Positions 44,017 to 52,712 of a stretch of 64,000 bases of DNA are shown piece by piece (position 1 is the first letter of the stretch; each line of letters starts with the position of its first letter). A program made the translations under genes and the position numbers. The notes beneath the pieces are model-generated. The model ran no database searches, was not told the DNA's origin, and saw only the letters and a list, made by a program, of their open reading frames with translations. The stretch is taken from assembly GCF_011801145.1 (NCBI RefSeq), contig NZ_CP046172.1, forward strand, positions 6,572,001 to 6,636,000, read 5' to 3'. This DNA comes from Nocardia arthritidis (GTDB lineage Bacteria; Actinomycetota; Actinomycetes; Mycobacteriales; Mycobacteriaceae).

Positions 44017-45117
44017 ATGCCCGAATCGCCGTACCTTGTCATCGACCTGATGCGAGTGCGTGAGAATTACTCCGCACTCGCCGCCGCGCTACCCGCGGCA
44101 CGAATCCGCTTCGCGGTCAAGGCAAGTCCGGTGTCGGAGATCATTCAACTGCTGGACGCGCACGGCGCGGAATTCGATGTCGCCAGCATCGGTGAGATCG
44201 AACAGTGCATCGGCCTCGGCGTCGCCCCCGAGCGGCTCTGCTACGGCAACCCCATCAAGAAGGTCAAGGACATCGCCCGCGCCTTCGCGCTCGGCGTGCG
44301 CCGCTACGCCTTCGACACCGAGGACGACCTGCTGCGCATCGCGGAGCACGCGCCGGGTTCGGAGGTCGAGTGCCGCTTCCTGTCCTCGGCCCCGCAGTCG
44401 ACCACCCCGTTCGGCACCAAATTCGGCTGCGCGCCCGCCGAGGCGTTCCGACTATTGGTGCGCGCCAACGATCTCGGCCTGCGGGTCGCCGGTCCGTACT
44501 TCCATGTCGGCTCGCAGCAGACCGATCCGGCCGCCTGGCGAATCGGCATCGAGCAGGCCGCTCACATCGTGAAAGCATTGGCGGACAAGGAAATTCCGGT
44601 AACGTCTGTGAATATCGGTGGGGGCCTTCCCATTTCGTACGTCGAGCAGGCACCGTCGCTCGACGCCATCGCGTCGGTCGTCACCGACGCCGCCGCCGAA
44701 TTCCTGCCCGAGACCGCCGGACTCGTCGTCGAGCCCGGCCGTGCGCTCGTGGGATCGGCGGGCACCATCCACGCCGAGGTGGTCGGCGTGCGCAGCGCGC
44801 CCGACGGGCGGCGCTGGATTTATCTCGATATCGGCCGCTACAACGGCATGGCCGAGACCGAGAACGAATACATCGCCTACCGGTTCGTCACCGATCGTGA
44901 CGGAGATCCGGTAGACGAGGCAGTGGTGGCCGGTCCGACCTGCGACGGAGACGATGTACTGTATCAACGCACGCAAGTCCTTCTACCGACCACGCTGCGA
45001 GCTGGTGATCGAGTCGAGATCCTCGACACCGGCGCTTATACCGCGAGCTATTCGTCGGTGTCCTTCAATGGTTTTCCGCCCTTGACCGTTCATGTCTCGG
45101 GCGCTGAGCGAGAGTGA
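44017..45117 (+). CDS. Ornithine decarboxylase, fold-III PLP type
   Basis: A 366-residue alanine-racemase-fold decarboxylase. The PLP lysine is in RFAVKASP (about residue 35), the phosphate loop in NIGGGLPISYV, the catalytic Cys in GPTCDGDDVLY, and the late substrate site in DTGAYTASYS. GPTCDG is typical of ornithine decarboxylase rather than diaminopimelate decarboxylase, and it is not linked to lysine genes. It should convert L-ornithine to putrescine and CO2. It overlaps the next gene by 4 bp (GTGA), so both are one translational unit. Confidence 0.87.
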   Translation: MPESPYLVIDLMRVRENYSALAAALPAARIRFAVKASPVSEIIQLLDAHGAEFDVASIGEIEQCIGLGVAPERLCYGNPIKKVKDIARAFALGVRRYAFDTEDDLLRIAEHAPGSEVECRFLSSAPQSTTPFGTKFGCAPAEAFRLLVRANDLGLRVAGPYFHVGSQQTDPAAWRIGIEQAAHIVKALADKEIPVTSVNIGGGLPISYVEQAPSLDAIASVVTDAAAEFLPETAGLVVEPGRALVGSAGTIHAEVVGVRSAPDGRRWIYLDIGRYNGMAETENEYIAYRFVTDRDGDPVDEAVVAGPTCDGDDVLYQRTQVLLPTTLRAGDRVEILDTGAYTASYSSVSFNGFPPLTVHVSGAERE

Positions 45118-46328
45118 GTTTGCCTATGACGGCGGAATTCACCGGCTGGCACGTGCTGGCCGAGTTCGGTGGTGTCGACACAGCCCTGTGCGACGATCTC
45201 GAACGACTCGAATCGGCGTTGCGTGAGTCTCTGATCGGCGCAGGCGTCACCATCTGCGATGTCGTACACAAGAAGTTCGATCCGCAGGGGGTGACCGTCC
45301 TCGCGCTGTTGTCGGAGTCCCACGCCTCGATTCACACTTATCCGGAGTCCGGCGACATCTTCGTCGACGTCTTCACCTGCGGAAGCATCGGTGCCGGCGC
45401 GACGAAGGCCGTCGACCTACTGCGAGATGCCTTGTCCCCCAAGGATGTTCGCATGCAGGTGATCAAGCGCGGACATGGTTCCGCGCGGATCGAGGAACCG
45501 GTGGGCGCGGGGCTGACCCGCATCTGGGATCTGCACGAGGTGATCGTCGACACGAACACCCCGTTCCAGCACATGGTGATCGCGAAGACGGAGCAGGGCA
45601 TCAGCCTCTTCTCCGACGACGATCGCCAGTCGACCGAGTTCTCCCAGCTGACCTACCACGAGGCCATGATGGTTCCGGCCTTCGTGCTGGCCGAGAAGCT
45701 GGACAAGGTGCTCATCATCGGCTCCGGTGAGGGCGTTGCCAGCCAGATGTCGGTGGCGGCGGGCGCGACGCTCGTCGATCACGTCGACATCGATCAGCTG
45801 GAGGTCGAACTGTGCGCCGAGCATCTGCCCTACGGCTACACCAGCGATGAGCTGGCGCTGGCCGTGAAGGGTGAGGGCCCGGTGCACGTGCACTACGCCG
45901 ACGGCTGGGATTTCCTGGCCAAGGCGGCCGAGGCGGGCACGAAGTACGACGTCATCGTGATCGACCTGCCCGATGAGCGGGTCGAGGAGGCGCAGCACAA
46001 CCGCCTCTACGAGTCGGAGTTCCTGTCCCGATGTCGAGCCCTGCTCGCGCCCGGCGGTGTGCTGAGCGCGCAGGCCGGTTGCGCGACCATGTGGCGCAAC
46101 GAAACACTGAAGCGGTCCTGGAATCGGTTCCATGAGCAGTTCGGCACCGTCGTCCAGTACGGCAGCGATGAGCACGAGTGGACATTCCTGTTCGGGCTCA
46201 ACGAGAAAATCGACGACCCGGTGACCAGCATGACCGATCGCCTGGCCACCCTGCCCTACCGTCCCGAGACTATCGACGACCGCGCCCTGGTGCGCGGCGC
46301 GATCGAGCCGCACGCGCTGCGGGTTTAG
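45114..46328 (+). CDS. S-adenosylmethionine decarboxylase fused to spermidine synthase (SpeD-SpeE)
   Basis: A 404-residue fusion. Residues 1-130 are a prokaryotic class 1 AdoMet decarboxylase: ALLSESHASIHTYPE contains the self-cleavage site, with the pyruvoyl residue made from Ser69, and then IFVDVFTCG. Residues ~135-395 are an aminopropyltransferase: FSDDDRQSTEFSQLTYHEAM, SAM-type loop IIGSGEGVASQM and catalytic Asp pair in IDLPDE. One protein thus makes decarboxylated SAM and transfers its aminopropyl group to putrescine from the upstream decarboxylase, giving spermidine. GTG 45114 overlaps the upstream gene; ATG 45126 (MTAEFTGWH) is an alternative. Confidence 0.9.
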   Translation: MSLPMTAEFTGWHVLAEFGGVDTALCDDLERLESALRESLIGAGVTICDVVHKKFDPQGVTVLALLSESHASIHTYPESGDIFVDVFTCGSIGAGATKAVDLLRDALSPKDVRMQVIKRGHGSARIEEPVGAGLTRIWDLHEVIVDTNTPFQHMVIAKTEQGISLFSDDDRQSTEFSQLTYHEAMMVPAFVLAEKLDKVLIIGSGEGVASQMSVAAGATLVDHVDIDQLEVELCAEHLPYGYTSDELALAVKGEGPVHVHYADGWDFLAKAAEAGTKYDVIVIDLPDERVEEAQHNRLYESEFLSRCRALLAPGGVLSAQAGCATMWRNETLKRSWNRFHEQFGTVVQYGSDEHEWTFLFGLNEKIDDPVTSMTDRLATLPYRPETIDDRALVRGAIEPHALRV

Positions 46329-46339
46329 GGAATTCGACC

Positions 46340-46387
46340 GAAACGCACCGTTTCGCAACGGGAAACCGTTGGGAGGCGGTGCGTTTC
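46340..46387. terminator. Nested terminator between polyamine operon and antiporter
   Basis: GAAACGCACCG (46340-46350) pairs with CGGTGCGTTTC (46377-46387). Inside, CAACGG-GAAA-CCGTTG (46356-46371) closes on a GNRA tetraloop. It sits between convergent genes and should stop both. Confidence 0.7.
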
Positions 46388-46394
46388 GCTGTAT

Positions 46395-47759
46395 TCATAT
46401 CGCTTGTTCGACGTGGGCCACCGGGGGCTCCGCCGCCTTCGGCTCCTCCCCGTTCGGTCCGAACACCATGCCGTTCTTCCACGCGCTGCGCTCGAACATG
46501 CGCTGCAACGGCGTCGCGATGAAGGTGGTCACCGTGGTCATCAACGCCAGAATGGTGTAGGTCTCCGGCGTGATCAGCCCCGCGGTGAGCCCGACGTTGA
46601 GCAGCACCAACTCCATCATTCCGCGCGCGTTGGCCAGCGCGCCCATCGCGCCCGCCTCGCGCCAACCCATCCCCTGTTTGCGGGCGACCGCCGCGACCGC
46701 GCCGAATTTGCTGGCGAACGAGACGATCAGCACCACACCGGTCATCAGCAGCACGGCGGGCCGGAAGATCAGGCCGAGTTCGGTGTTGAGCCCGGTGTAG
46801 ATGAAGAAGGCGGGCAGCAGCAGGTAGCTCACCAGCGGCTCGAACCGGCTCTTGATCTTGTCGAGCAGTTCGCCGCGCGGCATCGCCACGCCCGCGACGA
46901 AAGCGCCGAGCACGGAATGGATTCCGACGAAATCGGTGAAGCATGCGGCCGCGAGCACCACCAACAGCACGACAGTCACCTGGCCGACCGGCAGCCCGCC
47001 GGTCCGCTCGGAATCGCCGCGCCGCGGCTGCCAATTCGGCAGCTTCGCCAGCCAGCGCCGCCCGATCGTCAACATGAACAGCACATACGCCAGGCCACCG
47101 CCCGCGGCGAGGGCCACCCCGGCCGGGCTGGATTTGGTGCTGGCCACCACGACGGCGAGCAGCACCCAGGCGCAGGCGTCGTCGAAGGCGGCCGATGCCA
47201 GCGACATGGTGCCGAGGCGGGTGTTCAGCAGGCCCGAGTCGTAGATGATCCAGGCCAGGATCGGGAACGCGGTCACCGCCACCGCGGCCGCGATGAAAAG
47301 CGCCCCTTGCCAATTCGCGACCATACCGGTGAAGTACCGGCCCTGGCCGACCATCCACCAACCGACCACCGCACCGAGCAGCATCGGAACGAGCACACCG
47401 GTCGCCGACCGCGCCACCGCGAAACGCAGATGCCTGCCGAGGATGTCGAGTTTCAGCGAAGCGCCGACCAGGAACATGTACAGCACCAGCCCGACCTCGC
47501 CCACCACATAGATCACAGTGAGGTTCGGATGTACGACGCTGGTTCCGCCGACCTTCAGAGTCGTCGGGAACAGCCAGGTTTGCGCGCGCGGCCACAGCCA
47601 GCCGAGTACCGATGGACCGAGCAGGAATCCGGCGACCATCACCGCGACGACCTGCACCTGCCCCAGCCGCCGGAACACCGGCCACAGCAGCCGGAAGGTC
47701 ACCAGGATGACCGCGATCTGCAAAAAGAAATGAGTGGATATTTCCAACGGCGTTGGCAT
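46395..47759 (-). CDS. Cation:proton antiporter, CPA2/Kef type
   Basis: A 454-residue membrane antiporter with about 12-13 helices and no cytosolic TrkA domain. Typical parts are VVAVMVAGFLLGPSVLGWLW, YVVGEVGLVLYMFLVGASLK, SAAFDDACAWVLLAVVVAST (DD at the ion site) and GIHSVLGAFVAGVAMPRGEL. It exchanges Na+ or K+ for H+ and helps pH and ion balance. The start is ATG 47759 close to a long intergenic region. Confidence 0.88.
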   Translation of the reverse strand: MPTPLEISTHFFLQIAVILVTFRLLWPVFRRLGQVQVVAVMVAGFLLGPSVLGWLWPRAQTWLFPTTLKVGGTSVVHPNLTVIYVVGEVGLVLYMFLVGASLKLDILGRHLRFAVARSATGVLVPMLLGAVVGWWMVGQGRYFTGMVANWQGALFIAAAVAVTAFPILAWIIYDSGLLNTRLGTMSLASAAFDDACAWVLLAVVVASTKSSPAGVALAAGGGLAYVLFMLTIGRRWLAKLPNWQPRRGDSERTGGLPVGQVTVVLLVVLAAACFTDFVGIHSVLGAFVAGVAMPRGELLDKIKSRFEPLVSYLLLPAFFIYTGLNTELGLIFRPAVLLMTGVVLIVSFASKFGAVAAVARKQGMGWREAGAMGALANARGMMELVLLNVGLTAGLITPETYTILALMTTVTTFIATPLQRMFERSAWKNGMVFGPNGEEPKAAEPPVAHVEQAI

Positions 47760-48380
47760 TGGCCGAGCTCCCCTCCGTCGAGCTTGAACCGGGTACCGAT
47801 ATGGGAAGATCGCCGAACCGGCGTGGACCGCAACGCGTCTTCGTCACTCGGAAGGTAGGGCCGCCGCCTTACAACCATCTTGCGGCCCGCTTGCCGACTC
47901 CCGGTTGCCCGATGGCATTCGAGTTCCCCCGAAATATCCCCTGCTGGCCAGTATTTTTCACCATCGGTACCGAGCCCGGCGGCCGGAGAGCACGTGCGTG
48001 ACCGAATCACACGTATCCGCAGCAATTTTCGAGAGTCGCCGCATTACGTCTCTTTTCCGCAACGATTTCCATATCCGGCAATTTCCGAGAGGTCGGTTTT
48101 CTCGGCGATTTCGATACGCCTGCACCATTTCGGCAAGCGATGGCGGATTTTCGCGACGTGAACCGGACTTGACCGGGCACGGACCGGCCCGGTCAAGGCA
48201 TCACGGCATGTCGCGAACATATTGCTGGACAAGACCTTTCGGCCGCCCAGCAAATCTCGACTAATTATTCGGAATTAGTTGCTCTAAAACCGGTCTGCTG
48301 CGAAGATTGCCGTCGGGCAACTTCGAACTGCGCCTGCCTTCAACGACTTTCCCGAAATCGCCGCAGGAGCGGAGCGAATC
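47760..48380. other. 621-bp non-coding, A+T-richer region
   Basis: No credible gene is seen. The stretch, especially from about 47,900 onward, is visibly richer in A+T than the rest of the window. It contains a strong hairpin at 48168-48197 and an 18-bp palindromic element at 48261-48278 (CTAATT, six bases, AATTAG). It may hold promoters for the antiporter and the following gene, or be DNA of different origin. Confidence 0.5.
48168..48197. terminator. Strong hairpin in the A+T-rich gap
   Basis: CTTGACCGGGC (48168-48178) pairs perfectly with GCCCGGTCAAG (48187-48197) around an 8-nt loop. No gene ends here, so a lost gene or a non-coding RNA terminator are possible. Confidence 0.4.
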
Positions 48381-48805
48381 ATGACACCGGGCCATTTCAT
48401 CGATTCCGGACAATTACCGCCGTTCGGATTCAGGGCGACAGGGGCGGTGGCACACGAACTCATCCGCGCCGCCGCGGGCCGGACCGGCGCGCTGGCGGTG
48501 ACCGGCGACCCCGGCGGTGTCTTCCACCTCGTCGACGGCCGGGTCGCCACGGTTCGGTCCCGCGGCGCCCCCGGCATCTCCGAATTGCTGACGGGCCGCG
48601 GCGACCGCCCGCCGGGCGCGGCCGAACTACGTCTGCTATCCATGATGACCGCGCTGGACGGCACCTTCGCCTCGCGGCCGCGGCCCTCGAACTGTTCCAG
48701 GGCCGCAATGTCGTGATGATCGAGGATATTTTCAAGGAGCGCCGTGGCGTGCGAATGCTGTTCGCGCAGGCGCGCCGGGTGTTGAAGGAGGCGGGCCGGC
48801 TCTGA
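48381..48805 (+). pseudogene. Small sensor-like protein gene, apparently frameshifted
   Basis: The first frame (ATG 48381, stop 48714-48716) reads AHELIRAAAGRTGALAVTGD and VFHLVDGRVATVRSRGAPGI, like the N-terminal domain of actinobacterial proteins with a small ligand or signal domain. After about 95 residues it turns into SRPRPSNCSRAAMS. In another frame the same DNA continues as ALELFQGRNVVMIEDIFKER and then RMLFAQARRVLKEAGRL up to 48805, with protein-like composition. One missing base near 48665-48680 would join them to a protein of ~140 residues. AGGAG lies upstream of the ATG. Function unknown. Confidence 0.45.
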
Positions 48806-48811
48806 ACGGCA

Positions 48812-49549
48812 TCAGGCGGCGCGTCCCGAAACGTAGCCGCCGTCGACCGGGAGGATGTGGCCGGTGACGAAGGTGGCGTCGGCGAGATACAGGACGGCGG
48901 AGCTGGTTTCGGAAACCTCGCCGACCCGGTTCAGCAAAGCCAGTCCGCCCGCTGCCTTTTCGTCGCCGTCGCCGAACAGCGGAGTCCGGATGACGCCTGG
49001 CGCGACGGCATTCACCCGGATGCCGTCGGCGGCGAGCTCGGCGGCCAGGCTCACCGTGAGCGCGTGCACGCCGCCCTTGCTCACCAGCGCGGCGGAGGCG
49101 GGCAGCCCGGACTGGGCGTGATCGATCAGCACGGTGCCGATATTGACGATGCTGCCGCCGCCACCCTGCGCGCGCAACTGCCGCACCACGGCCTGGGTGG
49201 TGAAGTAGGTGCCCTTGAGGTTGCCGTTCAGGTAGCGGTCCAGCTCCTCCTCGGTGACGTCGAGAAACGGTGTGACGCCGAAGATTCCGGCGTTGTTCAC
49301 CAGCACGTCCACCCGGCCGAACCGGTCGACGGCGGCCGCGACCAGCGCGGAACCCGTTGCCCGCGTGCCGATATCGCCCGCGACGGTGGAAACCCGTTCC
49401 GGCGCATCGAGTTCGGCGGCGACATCCGCGAGTTTCTCCGGATCGCGGCCGTTGAGCACGACATTGTCGCCGCGCTCGACGAAGGCTCGCGCGATATCGC
49501 GCCCGATACCGCTGGACGAGCCGGTGACGATGACCGTCTGCGCTGTCAT
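48812..49549 (-). CDS. SDR-family protein lacking the catalytic tyrosine
   Basis: A 245-residue SDR fold protein. The cofactor loop GSSSGIGRDIARAF and VLVNNAGIFG are intact. In the active site classical SDRs have YxxxK; here the sequence is LPASAALVSKGGVHALTVSL, so Lys is kept but Ala replaces Tyr. This type with ASKGG occurs in a subgroup of bacterial SDRs. Whether it catalyses or only binds ligand is unclear. A palindromic site 28 bp upstream, shared with the TetR gene, puts it under that repressor. Confidence 0.82.
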   Translation of the reverse strand: MTAQTVIVTGSSSGIGRDIARAFVERGDNVVLNGRDPEKLADVAAELDAPERVSTVAGDIGTRATGSALVAAAVDRFGRVDVLVNNAGIFGVTPFLDVTEEELDRYLNGNLKGTYFTTQAVVRQLRAQGGGGSIVNIGTVLIDHAQSGLPASAALVSKGGVHALTVSLAAELAADGIRVNAVAPGVIRTPLFGDGDEKAAGGLALLNRVGEVSETSSAVLYLADATFVTGHILPVDGGYVSGRAA

Positions 49550-49576
49550 GGGTTTTCCTCTCTGTTGACCCGGTCG

Positions 49577-49598
49577 ATACGACCGGTCGTCTTGGAAT
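49577..49598 (-). promoter_or_regulatory. TetR operator copy 1, before the SDR gene
   Basis: The 22 bp around the perfect palindrome ACGACCGGTCGT (49579-49590) are identical to those at 50234-50255 before the TetR gene. It lies 28-49 bp before the SDR start, over the likely promoter. Confidence 0.7.
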
Positions 49599-49633
49599 GG
49601 GCAGAACTGCCCCAGATCACCGAGCTCGCCGGA

Positions 49634-50224
49634 TCAGGGGCGGAAGTAGTCGTCCAGCAGGCGATTCAGGCATCGGTGCAGCGGGTCCAGGGTGCGGTCG
49701 ACCTTCATCCTGATCACCGCGCCCTCCCACGAGTGCAGCAGCAGATCGGCCAACTCGGCCGCGTCGATATCGTCGCGAATCATGCCCCGCCCCTGCGCAT
49801 CCCGCAGCGCGCCCGCGATACCGTCGCGCCAGCGGGCCCACGCGGCGGACAGCGATTCCCGCAGCACGTCACTGCCCTCCAGTTCGCCACCGAGGTTCGC
49901 GATCAAACAGCCGCCGGTGTAATCGGATTCGACGAACTCGTCCATCAACCTGCCGAAGAACGCACGCAGACCGGTCAGCGGATCGGACACATTTCCGAAG
50001 GCGGCGGCCAGGTTTCGCTGCACACAGTCCGAGTGGTACTCGATCACGGCCTGGCCGAAGGTCTCCTTGCTGTCGAAGTAGTTGTAGAACGACCCCTTCG
50101 GCACCCCGACCTTGTCGAGTACCTGCTTGATCCCGGTGCCGTGATAGCCGTTCGCCAGGAATCCGGCGGCGCCCTCCTCCACCAGGAGTTGCCGAGTGTC
50201 GTCGCTGCGCCGGGGCCGTGCCAT
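49634..50224 (-). CDS. TetR/AcrR family regulator of the SDR/MFS cluster
   Basis: A 196-residue repressor. The helix-turn-helix spans residues ~8-55 (VEEGAAGFLANGYHGTGIKQ and VGVPKGSFYNYFDSKETFGQ). The ligand domain resembles the TetR_C family seen with SDR targets. ATG 50224 starts MARPRRSDDTRQ. Its own promoter and that of the SDR gene have an identical 22-bp operator. The MFS gene is divergent from it, about 105 bp away, and may be under the same control. Confidence 0.87.
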   Translation of the reverse strand: MARPRRSDDTRQLLVEEGAAGFLANGYHGTGIKQVLDKVGVPKGSFYNYFDSKETFGQAVIEYHSDCVQRNLAAAFGNVSDPLTGLRAFFGRLMDEFVESDYTGGCLIANLGGELEGSDVLRESLSAAWARWRDGIAGALRDAQGRGMIRDDIDAAELADLLLHSWEGAVIRMKVDRTLDPLHRCLNRLLDDYFRP

Positions 50225-50233
50225 GCCTTGAAT

Positions 50234-50255
50234 ATACGACCGGTCGTCTTGGAAT
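50234..50255. promoter_or_regulatory. TetR operator copy 2, between TetR and MFS genes
   Basis: Identical 22-bp copy with the palindrome ACGACCGGTCGT at 50236-50247. It starts 10 bp before the TetR start codon and faces the MFS promoter on the other side. Confidence 0.7.
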
Positions 50256-50328
50256 CCAAATCTTAAGTCCAGATCAAATCCAGCGCGGGGGCTTGTTATC
50301 GGATCACCCGATCATCCAGCATGACCCG

Positions 50329-51588
50329 ATGGCTACCTCAGTGGATCACGGCAGCAAAGGGCTGCGGCTCGACGAACTGCCGATACGCCCGATCCATCGC
50401 AAGCTCGTCGTGCTGGTCGGCTTCGGTCTGTTCTTCGATCTCTACGAGCTGTTCCTGGCCGGCACCATCACGGGTGTGCTGAAGCAGGAGCTGCATCTGT
50501 CGTCGTTCCAGCTGAGCGGCATCCTGGCCTCCGCCTTCGCCGGACAGTTCCTCGGCGCGCTCACCATCGGGCGCCTGTCCGACGTCTTCGGGCGGCGCCG
50601 GATGTTCATGGTCAATATCGCGCTGTATTCGGGTTTCACCCTGCTCGGCGCGTTCAGCCCGACCGTGCATGTGCTGATGGTCACCCGATTCCTCGCCGGA
50701 CTCGGCATCGGCGCCGAGATGACCGTATCCGACACCTACCTCTCGGAGGTGATGCCGCCACAGGTGCGCGGCCGGATGATCGCCGTCGCCTACACCATCG
50801 GCTTCTGCGCCGTGCCCGCCGTCGGCTTCCTCGCCCGGTGGCTTGTCCCGTTGCACCCCTTGGGTTTCGACGGCTGGCGCTGGCTGTTCGTCATCGGCGG
50901 TCTCGGCGCGGCCGTCGTGGTGTTCGCGCGCAGGGGGATGCCGGAATCGCCGCACTGGCTGGCCCGGCGCGCCGAGCGCAGGGCCACCGCGCCGTTCGCC
51001 GCCATCGTGCGCCCGCCCTATCGCGGGCGCACCGCGCTGTTCTCGGCGGTGATGATCCTGCAGGTGTTCGGCTACTACGGTTTCGGGACGCTGGCCGTTC
51101 TGGTCTTGCAGGCCAAGGGTTTCGCGATCGTCACCTCGCTGAGCTATCTGGCCGTGACCTATCTCGGATATCCGCTCGGCTCCCTCATCGCGGTACCGCT
51201 GATGGAGCGGGTGGAACGCAAATATCTGGTGATGGCGACGGCCATGCTCATGGCGGTGTTCGGCCTGCTGTTCGGCTACGCGACCAGCGTCCCGCTCATC
51301 CTCGTCGCGGGCGGCGGCTTCACCCTGGCCAGCAATGTGTTCTCCGACGCCATCCACGCCTACCTGCCCGAGTCGTTCCCCACCGCGGTGCGCGGAACCG
51401 CCTCCGGCGCAACGTATTCGATGTCGAAGGTGAGTACGGCAGTACTGCCGTTCGTCCTGCTGCCGCTCCTGGACAACCACGGCTCCGGTCCGGTATTCGC
51501 GGTCATCACCGCGGCACTTACGGCGATGACCGCACTGATCGCGGTATGGGGCCCGCTGACCGGACGGCGGGCGCTCGAATCCGACTGA
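50329..51588 (+). CDS. MFS transporter, sugar/aromatic-acid symporter type
   Basis: A 419-residue major facilitator with 12 helices. The A-motif is IGRLSDVFGRRRMF and the motif after helix 4-5 is RFLAGLGIGAEMTVSDTYLS, with PPQVRGRMIAVAYTIG, typical of the metabolite:H+ symporter group. ATG 50329 (MATSVDHGSKG) gives the normal short cytosolic N-terminus. It is divergent from the TetR gene, and a TetR operator lies between, so expression is probably inducible by the same signal as the SDR. The substrate is unknown. Confidence 0.85.
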   Translation: MATSVDHGSKGLRLDELPIRPIHRKLVVLVGFGLFFDLYELFLAGTITGVLKQELHLSSFQLSGILASAFAGQFLGALTIGRLSDVFGRRRMFMVNIALYSGFTLLGAFSPTVHVLMVTRFLAGLGIGAEMTVSDTYLSEVMPPQVRGRMIAVAYTIGFCAVPAVGFLARWLVPLHPLGFDGWRWLFVIGGLGAAVVVFARRGMPESPHWLARRAERRATAPFAAIVRPPYRGRTALFSAVMILQVFGYYGFGTLAVLVLQAKGFAIVTSLSYLAVTYLGYPLGSLIAVPLMERVERKYLVMATAMLMAVFGLLFGYATSVPLILVAGGGFTLASNVFSDAIHAYLPESFPTAVRGTASGATYSMSKVSTAVLPFVLLPLLDNHGSGPVFAVITAALTAMTALIAVWGPLTGRRALESD

Positions 51589-51604
51589 GCCACCTAGGTG
51601 TCCG

Positions 51605-52483
51605 CTACCTCGCGGTTAGGTGGCGCAGGGCTGCCGTCACCTCGGCCGGGGCCTCCTCGGCCATGAAATGACCGCAGCCGACGATGTGGTGATCGACCTC
51701 GGGAGACCATGTGCGCCAAATGGATTCGGCGTCGAAGCCGAGGGCCTGGCCCCAATCCTGTTGTAGGACCGTGACCGGCATCGGCAGCGTGCGGCCCGCC
51801 TCCCGATCGGCGCGGTCGTGGTCGATATCGATACCGGCGGAGGCACGGAAGTCGGCAACGATCGAGGTGACCGCCGCGCGGGAGGCGGACAGGTAGGCGG
51901 CGCGGATACCGGCGGGGATGGCCGTCGCGTCCCCGGCCCAGATGTCGAGGAAGTGGCCGAAGAAGGCGTCGGGGCTCGCGGCGATCAGCTGTTCGGGCAG
52001 GCCGGGCGGTTGCGCCATCAGGTAGAGGTGGAATCCGACCGCGGCGGTGACGCCGTGCATGACATCCCACATGTCGATGGTCGGGAAGGTGTCCAGCATG
52101 GCCAGATGGGTGATCGCGGTCGGATGATCAAGTGCGGCCCGGACCGCGACGAGGGCGCCGCGGTCGTGTCCGGCGAGCGCGAACCGGTCGTGCCCGAAAG
52201 CCTTTGCCAGCGCGACGATATCGGCCGCCATCACCCGCTTGGCGTAGGCGTCGCCCGCGTTGTCGGCCGGTTTGTCGCTGGCCCCGTAACCGCGCAGATC
52301 CGGGCAGATGACGGTGTGGTCGGCGGCGAGATCGGCCGCGACGTGCCGCCACATCAGATGGGTCTGCGGAAAACCGTGCAACAGCACAACCGGGCTGCCC
52401 GATCCACCGACCGCCACATTGAGCGCGACCCCCTCGGCGACGGTGACGCGCTGATAGTCGAAGCCGGTGATACGCGGTGACAT
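51605..52483 (-). CDS. Alpha/beta hydrolase, dehalogenase/epoxide-hydrolase-like
   Basis: A 292-residue hydrolase. The oxyanion segment is VVLLHGFPQTHLMWR, the nucleophile Asp is in LAGHDRGALVAVRAALDHP, and the catalytic His is in GCGHFMAEEAP. An Asp nucleophile in GHDRG is shared with haloacetate dehalogenases and epoxide hydrolases. Fluoroacetate dehalogenases have a second Arg three residues on (GHDRGxR), but here it is Leu, so defluorination is unlikely. Its cap domain begins around residue 145. Real substrate unknown. Confidence 0.82.
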   Translation of the reverse strand: MSPRITGFDYQRVTVAEGVALNVAVGGSGSPVVLLHGFPQTHLMWRHVAADLAADHTVICPDLRGYGASDKPADNAGDAYAKRVMAADIVALAKAFGHDRFALAGHDRGALVAVRAALDHPTAITHLAMLDTFPTIDMWDVMHGVTAAVGFHLYLMAQPPGLPEQLIAASPDAFFGHFLDIWAGDATAIPAGIRAAYLSASRAAVTSIVADFRASAGIDIDHDRADREAGRTLPMPVTVLQQDWGQALGFDAESIWRTWSPEVDHHIVGCGHFMAEEAPAEVTAALRHLTAR

Positions 52484-52712
52484 GGAACTTCCTCTCGAGA
52501 TCTCGCGGCCGGGTGGCCGCGGTATCGGCGAGCCTGCCGGGACGCACTCAGCAACGAGTCAGCGGCGACTGAGCGCCGGCCCACGCGATATGACCGGCCG
52601 GGCACAACCTCGATGAGCCGGGCGCGATCCAGGCAGTCGGGCAAGTGACGAGCCGATCGGATTGCGCGGCGGGCTCGGTAATATCGCTGATCATGAGCCA
52701 ATTCGCGCGACC

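Noticed and set aside
51605..52483. Call as fluoroacetate dehalogenase
   Set aside because: The second arginine of the halide site is replaced by Leu, so only a general hydrolase call is supported.
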